Assembly: GCA_016720425.1 (NCBI GenBank)
Contig: JADKKQ010000008.1
Coordinates: forward strand, 1-64,000
Direction of reading: 5' to 3'
Source of the DNA: Betaproteobacteria bacterium
GTDB lineage: Bacteria; Pseudomonadota; Gammaproteobacteria; Burkholderiales; Casimicrobiaceae
DNA: 64,000 nt
Numbering within the stretch: position 1 is the stretch's first letter; every line of letters starts with the position of its first letter. The position numbers and the translations under genes are program-made. A model generated the notes under the pieces. That model made no database searches, was not told the DNA's origin, and saw only the letters and a program-made list of their open reading frames with translations. Of the stretch, positions 51,792 to 59,418 are shown in pieces.

Positions 51792-52787
51792 ATGGCGCTG
51801 CTCGAGATCGAAGACCTGCACGTCGAGTTCCCGTCGCAAGGCGGGGCCCTGCGCGCGGTCGAGGGCGTGAGCCTGTCGCTCGACGAAGGCGAGGTCCTCG
51901 GCATCGTCGGCGAGTCCGGGTCCGGCAAGAGCGTCGCCATGCTGGCGGTGATGGGCCTGGTCGCCTTTCCCGGCCAGGTGCGGGCGCGTCGGCTGCGTTT
52001 CGCCGGCCACGACCTGCTGCAGCTGTCCGAGCAGGAGCGGCGCAAGGTCATCGGCAAGGACATCGCGATGATCTTCCAGGAGCCGACGACCAGCCTCAAT
52101 CCCTGTTTCACCATCGGCTTCCAGCTGACCGAGGCGCTGCGGCTGCACCTTCGCATGGACCGCGGTGCGGCGCGCCGGCGCGCGGTCGAGCTGCTGGACC
52201 AGGTGGGCATCCCGGCCGCCGCGAGCCGGCTCTCCGATTTCCCGCACCAGCTTTCCGGCGGGATGAACCAGCGGGTGATGATCGCGATGGCGATCTCCTG
52301 CAATCCGCGGCTGCTGATCGCCGACGAGCCGACGACGGCGCTGGACGTGACCATCCAGGCACAGATCCTCGACCTGCTGCGCGGCCTGCAGAAGGAGCGC
52401 GGGATGGCGCTGGTTCTCGTCACCCACAACATGGGAGTCGTCGCCGAAATGGCGCGGCGCGTGGCGGTGATGTATGCCGGCCAGGTGATGGAGGAGCGCG
52501 GTGCCGATTCGCTGTTCGCCGCGCCACGGCACCCGTACACGGCGGCGCTGATCGCGGCGATGCCCGAGCGCCACGTCGGTGGATCGAGGCTCACGACCAT
52601 TCCGGGCGTCGTGCCCGGCCTCTACGATCGGCCGCCGGGCTGCCTGTTCGCGCCCCGCTGTGCCTACGCCGCCGCTGCCTGCGCCGTGCGGCCCCAGCTC
52701 CTGCCCCGGGCGGACGGCCTCGTCCGCTGCCATACGCCGCTCGACGCGGTCGCGCGCGATGGCGCCGAACGCGGGGTGTCGGCGTGA
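51792..52787 (+). CDS. dppD: Peptide ABC transporter ATPase DppD
   Basis: A 331-aa ATPase. Walker A GESGSGKSV near residue 40, signature LSGGMNQRVMIAMAI near residue 154, Walker B LLIADEPTTALD and a C-terminal oligopeptide-transporter extension (PPGCLFAPRCAYAAAAC) with four Cys that can hold an Fe-S cluster in this family. The stop overlaps GTG of dppF. Confidence 0.91.
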   Translation: MALLEIEDLHVEFPSQGGALRAVEGVSLSLDEGEVLGIVGESGSGKSVAMLAVMGLVAFPGQVRARRLRFAGHDLLQLSEQERRKVIGKDIAMIFQEPTTSLNPCFTIGFQLTEALRLHLRMDRGAARRRAVELLDQVGIPAAASRLSDFPHQLSGGMNQRVMIAMAISCNPRLLIADEPTTALDVTIQAQILDLLRGLQKERGMALVLVTHNMGVVAEMARRVAVMYAGQVMEERGADSLFAAPRHPYTAALIAAMPERHVGGSRLTTIPGVVPGLYDRPPGCLFAPRCAYAAAACAVRPQLLPRADGLVRCHTPLDAVARDGAERGVSA

Positions 52788-53890
52788 GCGTCGTCGGGTC
52801 GCCAGGCGCGGCGCGCGGCCCCGGGGCTGCCGGCGGGAGTGCGCCGCACGAAGCTCACCCGGCGGGCAACCTCGCCGTGGCGGCGCGCGGCCTCACCCGC
52901 GTCTACGAAGTACGCCGCGGTGTGCTGCGGAAGCCGGGCCGTCTGCAGGCGGTCGGCGGCATCAGCTTCGCGATCGAGGCCGGACGCACGCTGGCGGTGG
53001 TCGGCGAATCGGGCTGCGGCAAGTCGACGCTCGCGCGCGTCGTGGCGATGATCGAGCCGCCATCGGCCGGCGAGCTGCTGCTCGGCGGCGTCGACGCCGT
53101 CCACGCCGCCCCGACCGAGCGGCGCAAGCTGCGCAAGACGGCGCAGATGGTGTTCCAGAATCCCTACGGTTCGCTGAATCCGCGGAAGCGGATCGGCGCG
53201 ATTCTGGAGGCGCCGCTGGAGATCAATACCACGCTCGACGCCGCCGCGCGGTCCGAGCGCGCGCGCGCCATGCTGGCCAAGGTCGGCCTGCGGCCCGAGC
53301 ATTACGAGCGCTACCCGCACATGTTCTCGGGCGGACAGCGCCAGCGCATCGCCATCGCGCGCGCGCTGATGCTCGAGCCGGCGCTGGTCGTCGCCGACGA
53401 GCCGGTCTCGGCGCTCGACGTGTCGGTGCAGGCGCAGGTGCTGAACCTGATGGCCGACCTGCAGCGCGACCTGGGGCTCGCGTACCTCTTCATCTCGCAC
53501 GACCTCGCCGTCGTGCGCTACCTCGCGCACGAGGTGCTGGTGATGTACCTCGGTCTCGCGCTGGAGCAGGGCGCCAAGGAGCGCATCTTCGCGCGTCCGC
53601 TGCACCCTTACACGCAGGCGCTGCTCGCGTCGACGCCGGGCCTCGCCGGGACGCCGCGTCTGCAGCGCATCGTGCTCAAGGGCGAGCTGCCGTCGCCGCT
53701 CGATCCGCCGCAGGGATGCGTGTTCTCCACCCGCTGCCCGCACGCGATTGCCCGCTGCCGCGACGAGCGCCCGTCGCCGCGCCTGCTGGACGAGCGTCTG
53801 GTCGCCTGCCACCTCGCTGAAAATTTCCTCGAATCCGGTCATACTGCTGACCGCAATCCCGGGCTGCGGTCGTCGCAGCCGTCTCTCTAG
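52784..53890 (+). CDS. dppF: Peptide ABC transporter ATPase DppF
   Basis: A 368-aa ATPase. About 30 Gly/Ala-rich residues precede the domain. Walker A GESGCGKST near residue 74, FQNPYGSLNPRKRI Q-loop, signature FSGGQRQRIAIARAL, Walker B LVVADEPVSALD, and the C-terminal PPQGCVFSTRCPHAIARC extension. Starts at GTG 52784 in the GTGA overlap with dppD. Partner NBD of the dpp importer. Confidence 0.9.
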   Translation: MSVVGSPGAARGPGAAGGSAPHEAHPAGNLAVAARGLTRVYEVRRGVLRKPGRLQAVGGISFAIEAGRTLAVVGESGCGKSTLARVVAMIEPPSAGELLLGGVDAVHAAPTERRKLRKTAQMVFQNPYGSLNPRKRIGAILEAPLEINTTLDAAARSERARAMLAKVGLRPEHYERYPHMFSGGQRQRIAIARALMLEPALVVADEPVSALDVSVQAQVLNLMADLQRDLGLAYLFISHDLAVVRYLAHEVLVMYLGLALEQGAKERIFARPLHPYTQALLASTPGLAGTPRLQRIVLKGELPSPLDPPQGCVFSTRCPHAIARCRDERPSPRLLDERLVACHLAENFLESGHTADRNPGLRSSQPSL

Positions 53891-53899
53891 GAGTCCCCG

Positions 53900-55531
53900 A
53901 TGAAGAACCCCGAATCGCCCCGCCGTGGGTCCCCCGGTGCCAGAAGTGCGCTGTTCGCCGCGCTGGCCGTGCCGCTGGTGCTGGCCGCGGCCGGCGCATC
54001 CGCCAAGACGCTGGTCTTCTGCTCCGAAGGCAGCCCCGAGAACTTCTATCCCGGCGTCAACACCACCGGCACGTCGTTCGACGCGAACAGCCAGATCTAC
54101 GGCCGCATCGTCGACTTCGAGCGCGGCGGCACGCGCGTCGTGCCGGGTCTCGCCGAGCGCTGGGACATCTCGCCGGACGGCAAGGTCTACACGTTCCACC
54201 TGCGCAAGGGCGTGAAGTGGCACAACCACCGCGCCTACAAGCCGACGCGCGACTTCAACGCCGACGACATGATCTTCGCGCTCGAGCGGCAATGGAAGGA
54301 AAGCAACCCGTACTTCAAGGTGACGAGTTCCAACCATTCGTACTTCAACGACATGGGCATGGCGAAGCTGATCAAGTCGGTCGACCGGGTCGACGACTAC
54401 ACGGTCCGGATCACGCTGGAGAAGGCCGAGGCGCCGTTCCTGTCCAACCTGGCGATGGAGTACGCCGGCGTGCAGTCGAAGGAGTACGCCGACGCGATGC
54501 TCAAGGCCGGCACGCCGGAGAAGATCGACCAGGAGCCGGTCGGCACCGGTCCGTTCTATCTCGTGCAGTACCAGAAGGACGCGCTGATCCGCTACAAGGC
54601 GTTCCCGCAGTTCTGGGGCGGCAAGGCGAAGATCGACGACCTCGTGTTCTCGATCACCCCGGACGCCTCGGTGCGCTGGGCCAAGCTGCAGAAGGGTGAA
54701 TGCCACGTGATGCCCTATCCGAATCCGGCCGATCTCGACGCCATCCGGAAGGACCCGAACGTGCAGGTGCTGGAGCAGCCGGGCCTCAACATCGGCTACC
54801 TCGCCTACAACACCACCAAGAAGCCGTTCGACGACGTGCGCGTGCGCAAGGCGATCAACATGGCCATCAACAAGAAGGCCATCATCGACGCGGTCTACCT
54901 CACCACCGGCGTGGCGGCGAAGAACCCGATCCCGCCGACGCAGTGGTCGTACAACGACGCCATCAAGGACGATCCCTTCGACCCGGCGGCGGCGAAGAAG
55001 CTGCTGGCCGAGGCCGGGTATCCCAACGGCTTCGCCACCGACCTGTGGGCGATGCCGGTGCAGCGGCCCTACAACCCGAACGCGCGCCGCATCGCCGAGC
55101 TGATGCAGGCCGACCTCGCCAAGGTGGGCGTCACCGCCGAGATCAAGAGCTTCGAGTGGGGCGAGTACCGCAAGCGCATGCAGGCGGGCGAGCACCAGAT
55201 GGGCATGCTGGGCTGGACCGGCGACAACGGCGACCCCGACAACTTCCTGAACACGCTGCTCGGCTGCGATTCGGCGAAGTCCAACGGCAGCAACGTGGCG
55301 AAGTTCTGCTACGCGCCGTTCGAGGACCTGGTCTCGAAGGCGAAGACGACCGCGGGCCAGGCGCAGCGCGCGGAGCTCTACCAGAAGGCGCAGGTGGTCT
55401 TCAAGGAGCAGGCGCCGTGGTTCACCATCGCGCATGCGGTGCAGCTGAAGCCCGTGCGCAAGGAAGTGCTCGACTTCAAGCTCTCGCCCTTCGGCCGCCA
55501 CACGTTCTACGGCGTCGACCTCAAGGAATAG
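53900..55531 (+). CDS. dppA: Dipeptide-binding protein DppA
   Basis: A 543-aa periplasmic receptor of the SBP_bac_5 family. Signal peptide (FAALAVPLVLAAAGASA, cleaved near residue 35), then FCSEGSPENFYPGVNTTGTS, VPGLAERWDISPDGKVYTFH, and EPVGTGPFYLVQYQKDALIR. The C-terminal region (GWTGDNGDPDNFLNTLLGCD) closely resembles DppA. Last gene in the operon; a strong terminator follows. Confidence 0.9.
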   Translation: MKNPESPRRGSPGARSALFAALAVPLVLAAAGASAKTLVFCSEGSPENFYPGVNTTGTSFDANSQIYGRIVDFERGGTRVVPGLAERWDISPDGKVYTFHLRKGVKWHNHRAYKPTRDFNADDMIFALERQWKESNPYFKVTSSNHSYFNDMGMAKLIKSVDRVDDYTVRITLEKAEAPFLSNLAMEYAGVQSKEYADAMLKAGTPEKIDQEPVGTGPFYLVQYQKDALIRYKAFPQFWGGKAKIDDLVFSITPDASVRWAKLQKGECHVMPYPNPADLDAIRKDPNVQVLEQPGLNIGYLAYNTTKKPFDDVRVRKAINMAINKKAIIDAVYLTTGVAAKNPIPPTQWSYNDAIKDDPFDPAAAKKLLAEAGYPNGFATDLWAMPVQRPYNPNARRIAELMQADLAKVGVTAEIKSFEWGEYRKRMQAGEHQMGMLGWTGDNGDPDNFLNTLLGCDSAKSNGSNVAKFCYAPFEDLVSKAKTTAGQAQRAELYQKAQVVFKEQAPWFTIAHAVQLKPVRKEVLDFKLSPFGRHTFYGVDLKE

Positions 55532-55557
55532 CCCTTCGCGACCGGTCGCCGTACCGC

Positions 55558-55589
55558 GACCCCGTGCGCCCCTCCGGACGCACGGGGTC
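55558..55589 (+). terminator. Rho-independent terminator after dppA
   Basis: GACCCCGTGCG and CGCACGGGGTC form a perfect 11-bp stem around a 10-base loop, followed by TTTGCTT. It lies 26 bp after the dppA stop and is the clearest terminator in the window. Confidence 0.85.
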
Positions 55590-55627
55590 TTTGCTTCCCG
55601 GGGGCCCGGCCTTCGCCGGCGCTCCGC

Positions 55628-55654
55628 TTGCCCGCTGGGCCGGGGCCTTACAAT
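55628..55654 (+). promoter_or_regulatory. Sigma70-like promoter for the ABC exporter pair
   Basis: TTGCCC (55628-55633) and TACAAT (55649-55654), separated by 15 bp, lie after the dppA terminator and before GTG 55709. The -10 is close to consensus; the spacer is short. This argues against any start codon upstream of about 55660. Confidence 0.5.
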
Positions 55655-55708
55655 AGCGGTCGGCGGCGGTTCCCGCCTGTCCCGCCGATCCGCCTGCTGC
55701 CCCCTGCC

Positions 55709-57478
55709 GTGACCCTTCCGCAACTGATCCTGGGCTTCGCCCGTCGCCATTGGCGTGCCTACGCGGGCGCCGGGTCGATGCTGGTGCTGATCGCGGTGCT
55801 GACGGTGTGGGTTCCCCGTCGGGTCGGGCACATCATCGACGCCTTCGTGGCCGGGACGCTCCATGGCGGTGCGCTGTGGCGTGAACTGGCCATTCTCGTC
55901 GCCATGGGCGTGGCGATCTATTTTCTCCGCGTCGGCTGGCGCCTGCAGCTTTTTTCCGCCGCCTTCCGGCTCGGCGTCGAACTCCGGGTCCGCCTGTACG
56001 AGCGGCTGGCGCTGCAGGGTCCTTCGTACTTCCATCGGCAGCGCACCGGCGACCTGATGGCGCTCGCCACCAACGACGTCGACGCGGTCGAGATGGTCGC
56101 CGGGGAGGCCTTCCTCGCGGGGTTCGACGGCAGCCTGACGCTGGTGCTCGTCGTGGCGATGATGACCCTCGGCGTCGACTGGCGCCTCGGAGGGGTCGCG
56201 CTGCTGCCGTTCCCGTTCATGGCCATCGCCTTCTTCCTCATCTCGCGCCACATACATCGCGCGTCGCGCCTGGCGCTCGATCGCTTCTCCAGCCTCAACG
56301 AGCACGTGCAGGAGACCGTCGCGGCGGTGCGCACGCTGCGTGCGCTGGGTCTCGAGTCCCGCGCCGTGCGCGAGTTCGAGCAACGGGCGCGTTCGGCGGG
56401 CGACGCGGCCTTCGACGCGCAGAAGTGGGAGGCGGCGTTCGAGCCCGCGGTCGGCGTGACGCTGACCGTCGCGGCGACATTGACCCTCGCCGTCGGTGGC
56501 TGGCTGGTCTGGCGCGAGGAGATGACCGTCGGGGTGCTGACGGCATTCACCATGTACCTCGGGCAGCTGATCTGGCCGATGTTCGCCGCCGGCTGGGTGC
56601 TGGCGCTGGTCGAGCGCGGCCGGGCGGCCTGGGCGCGCCTCGACCCGGTATTGCGCTCGTCGCTGTCGGTCGACGACGACGGCACGATTCTGACCCCGCC
56701 CGAGGGGCCGATCCGCTTCGACCGGGTGACCTTCGCCTATCCGCCGGTGGCGGAGGGCACGGGGGGCGCGGCGCCCGCGACCGCGCTCGACGACGTCTCC
56801 CTGACGCTCGCTCCGGGGGCGACGCTCGGGGTCGTGGGTCCCACCGGGGCCGGCAAGTCGACGCTGCTCGCGCTGCTGCTGCGGCACTATGCCCCGCAGC
56901 AGGGTGCGATTCGCTGGGGTGCGGCGGAGCTGCGCGACTACGCGCTGGGTACGCTGCGCGGCGCCATCGCGTGGGTGCCGCAGGAGGCCTTCCTGTTCTC
57001 CGGGTCCATCGCCGACAACATCGCGCTGGCGAAGCCCGACGCGTCCGCCGCCCAGATAGAGCAGGCGGCGCGGCTCGCCGATCTGCACGACGACATCCGG
57101 CGCCTTCCGCACGGCTACGCCACGCTCGTGGGCGAGCGCGGGATCACCCTGTCCGGCGGCCAGCGGCAGCGGCTGGCGATCGCCCGCGCGCTGCTCACCG
57201 ATGCCCCGGTGCTGTTGCTCGACGATGCGCTGAGCGCCGTCGACACGGGCACCGAGACGCGGATCCTCGAACACCTGCGCGGCGCCCGGCGGGGGCGCTC
57301 CGCGATCGTCGTCAGCCACCGGCTGTCCGCGGTCGCGGATGCCGATGTCGTCATCGTTCTGCAGCGCGGGCGGGTGACGGAACGCGGCACGCACGCGCAG
57401 CTGCTGGCGCTGGATGGATGGTATGCGGCGCAGTGGCGCTATCAGCAGCTCGAAGCCGCACTGGAAGACGCGGCGTGA
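55709..57478 (+). CDS. ABC exporter half-transporter, MdlA-like (degenerate ATP site)
   Basis: About 589 aa from GTG 55709. Transmembrane domain (YAGAGSMLVLIAVLTVWV onward) and NBD with Walker A GPTGAGKST near residue 388, signature LSGGQRQRLAIARAL, and Walker B PVLLLDDALSAVD. The residue after Walker B Asp is Asp, not the catalytic Glu, as in the degenerate site of heterodimeric exporters. Ends in a GTGA overlap with the partner gene, so the two assemble together. I avoid upstream starts because they lie over the promoter. Confidence 0.85.
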   Translation: MTLPQLILGFARRHWRAYAGAGSMLVLIAVLTVWVPRRVGHIIDAFVAGTLHGGALWRELAILVAMGVAIYFLRVGWRLQLFSAAFRLGVELRVRLYERLALQGPSYFHRQRTGDLMALATNDVDAVEMVAGEAFLAGFDGSLTLVLVVAMMTLGVDWRLGGVALLPFPFMAIAFFLISRHIHRASRLALDRFSSLNEHVQETVAAVRTLRALGLESRAVREFEQRARSAGDAAFDAQKWEAAFEPAVGVTLTVAATLTLAVGGWLVWREEMTVGVLTAFTMYLGQLIWPMFAAGWVLALVERGRAAWARLDPVLRSSLSVDDDGTILTPPEGPIRFDRVTFAYPPVAEGTGGAAPATALDDVSLTLAPGATLGVVGPTGAGKSTLLALLLRHYAPQQGAIRWGAAELRDYALGTLRGAIAWVPQEAFLFSGSIADNIALAKPDASAAQIEQAARLADLHDDIRRLPHGYATLVGERGITLSGGQRQRLAIARALLTDAPVLLLDDALSAVDTGTETRILEHLRGARRGRSAIVVSHRLSAVADADVVIVLQRGRVTERGTHAQLLALDGWYAAQWRYQQLEAALEDAA

Positions 57479-59265
57479 ACGGCGGCGTGGACGAAGCCCT
57501 CGACGACGCGGTGCAGTTGCGCCGTGCCGGTCCCGGCGAGCGCCGGCAGGCGATGGCCTTGCTGTGGCGCGCCGCCCGCCCCGACGGCAGACACGTCACC
57601 GGGGCCACCTTCTGGCTCGCCGTGGCCGGACTGCTCGAAGCGGCAGGGCCGCTGTTCGGCAAGCAGTTCATCGACACCTATCTGCTGCCGCGCGCGCTCG
57701 ACTGGACCACGATGGCGCTGCTGATCGCGGGCTATCTCCTCACCGGCATCGCGGCCTCGCTGCTGCGCTACGTCCAGCTCGTCCGCTTGGCCGGGCTCGC
57801 GACGCGCTCGGTGCTGCGCTTGCGCGAGAGCGTCTACGCGCACGTGCTGCGGCTGCCGATGGCGTTCTTCGACCGCGCGATCACCGGGCAGCTCGTCAGC
57901 CGCATCACCAACGACACCGAAGCGGTGAAGCGGCTGTACACGCAGGTGCTGTTCGAGGTGCTGGTCGGGCTGACGGTGCTGTTCGGCGTGATCGTCGCGA
58001 TGCTCTGGCTCGACTGGCGCCTGATGCTGCTGGTGCTGGTGCTGGTGCCGGCGACGATCGGCATCGTCTGGGGCTATCAGCGACTGTCGGCCGAGCCGGT
58101 GGCGCGGGCCCGCGCGCTGCGCAGCGACATCAACGCCCGCGTCGCCGAAGGCATCGCCGGCATGACCGTGCTGCAGGCGATGGGCGCGGTGCCCCGGTTC
58201 TGCGCGCGTTTCGCCGACACCAACGGCGCGCACTACGTCGCGCGAATGGGTGAAGTGCGGGCCAATGCCTGGCTGTTGCGGCCGGCGCTCGACTTCCTCA
58301 ACATCCTGCTGATCGTGGTCATGGTGGCCGCGGTGGGAACGCAGCGGATGGAAGGCGTCGAGGCCGGCCTGCTCTATGCGTTCATCGCCTACGTCGCGCG
58401 CATCGTCGAGCCGATGATCCAGATCACGATGCAGTTCTCCACGCTGCAGCAATCGGTGATCGCCGCGGCGCGCGCCAACGCGCTGCTGCAGGAGCCCGCG
58501 CCGCCGCCGGTCGTGCACGACGGACGGATCGAGCAGGGACGGGTGCGGCTGGCCGACGTGACCTTCGGCTACGACCCGGCGCGGCCGGTGCTGCACGACC
58601 TCAGCCTGGAGATACCCGCCGGCGCCTTCATCGGCATCGTCGGCCACACCGGGAGCGGCAAGTCGACGCTGCTGTCGCTGCTCTTGCGGTTCTACGTGCC
58701 GCAGGCCGGTCGCATCGACATCGACGGCATCCCGTTGGCCGGCGTGGGCGACGCGCACTTCCGCGCCGCAGTCGGGCTGGTGCCGCAGGAGCCGTTCCTG
58801 CTCGCGGCCAGCGCGCGCGAGAACATCGACATGGGGCGGGGCCTGTCCGACGATGCCGTCGTGACGGCCGCCAGGGCCGCTCGCGCCCACGAGTTCATCG
58901 TGCAGCTCGAGGCGGGGTACGAGACGCCGCTGGGCGAGGGCGGCGCGCGGCTCTCCGCCGGGCAGAAGCAGCTGATCGCCGTGGCCCGGGCGCTGGCGGG
59001 CCGACCGCGGATCCTGTTCCTCGACGAGGCGACGTCGAGGATCGACAGCGAAACCGAACAGCGCGTGCAGGAGGCCCTGACCGAGCTGCACGGCGCGACG
59101 ACGGTGATCGCGATCGCGCATCGGCTGTCGACGATACGCGCCGCCGACCGGATCGTCGTGCTCAACCATGGCCGCATCGCCGAGGAAGGCACGCACGAGG
59201 CATTGATGGCGATCGACGGCGGGATCTATCAGCGGCTGTACCTGCTGCAGCAGATCGGCGACTGA
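57475..59265 (+). CDS. ABC exporter half-transporter, MdlB-like (catalytic partner)
   Basis: 596 aa from GTG 57475. Five to six transmembrane helices (TFWLAVAGLLEAAGPLFGKQ, TMALLIAGYLLTGIAASLLR) then an NBD with GHTGSGKST near residue 392, LSAGQKQLIAVARAL and FLDEATSRIDSETE, which has the catalytic Glu. Signature reads LSAGQ, as in MdlB. With the upstream degenerate partner it should form one heterodimeric exporter, substrate unknown. Confidence 0.86.
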   Translation: MNGGVDEALDDAVQLRRAGPGERRQAMALLWRAARPDGRHVTGATFWLAVAGLLEAAGPLFGKQFIDTYLLPRALDWTTMALLIAGYLLTGIAASLLRYVQLVRLAGLATRSVLRLRESVYAHVLRLPMAFFDRAITGQLVSRITNDTEAVKRLYTQVLFEVLVGLTVLFGVIVAMLWLDWRLMLLVLVLVPATIGIVWGYQRLSAEPVARARALRSDINARVAEGIAGMTVLQAMGAVPRFCARFADTNGAHYVARMGEVRANAWLLRPALDFLNILLIVVMVAAVGTQRMEGVEAGLLYAFIAYVARIVEPMIQITMQFSTLQQSVIAAARANALLQEPAPPPVVHDGRIEQGRVRLADVTFGYDPARPVLHDLSLEIPAGAFIGIVGHTGSGKSTLLSLLLRFYVPQAGRIDIDGIPLAGVGDAHFRAAVGLVPQEPFLLAASARENIDMGRGLSDDAVVTAARAARAHEFIVQLEAGYETPLGEGGARLSAGQKQLIAVARALAGRPRILFLDEATSRIDSETEQRVQEALTELHGATTVIAIAHRLSTIRAADRIVVLNHGRIAEEGTHEALMAIDGGIYQRLYLLQQIGD

Positions 59266-59418
59266 CACCACGCCAGGAGCGGCTGCGACAGCCCGGAGCG
59301 GGTGCCGGCAGGCGCAGGCGGACGGGCCGTGGCAGCAGGTGGAATCGCGCCCCCGTTCGTGACATCATTCCATGTTGCCCACGCGATCTGCGGCGGGCCT
59401 TGCGACGAATTCCTGCAC

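Noticed and set aside
52664..57394. Very long antisense open frame on the minus strand
   Set aside because: High-GC coding DNA often leaves the opposite strand open. The translation is Arg/Gly/Ala-rich without domains, while the plus strand encodes dppF, dppA and an ABC exporter.
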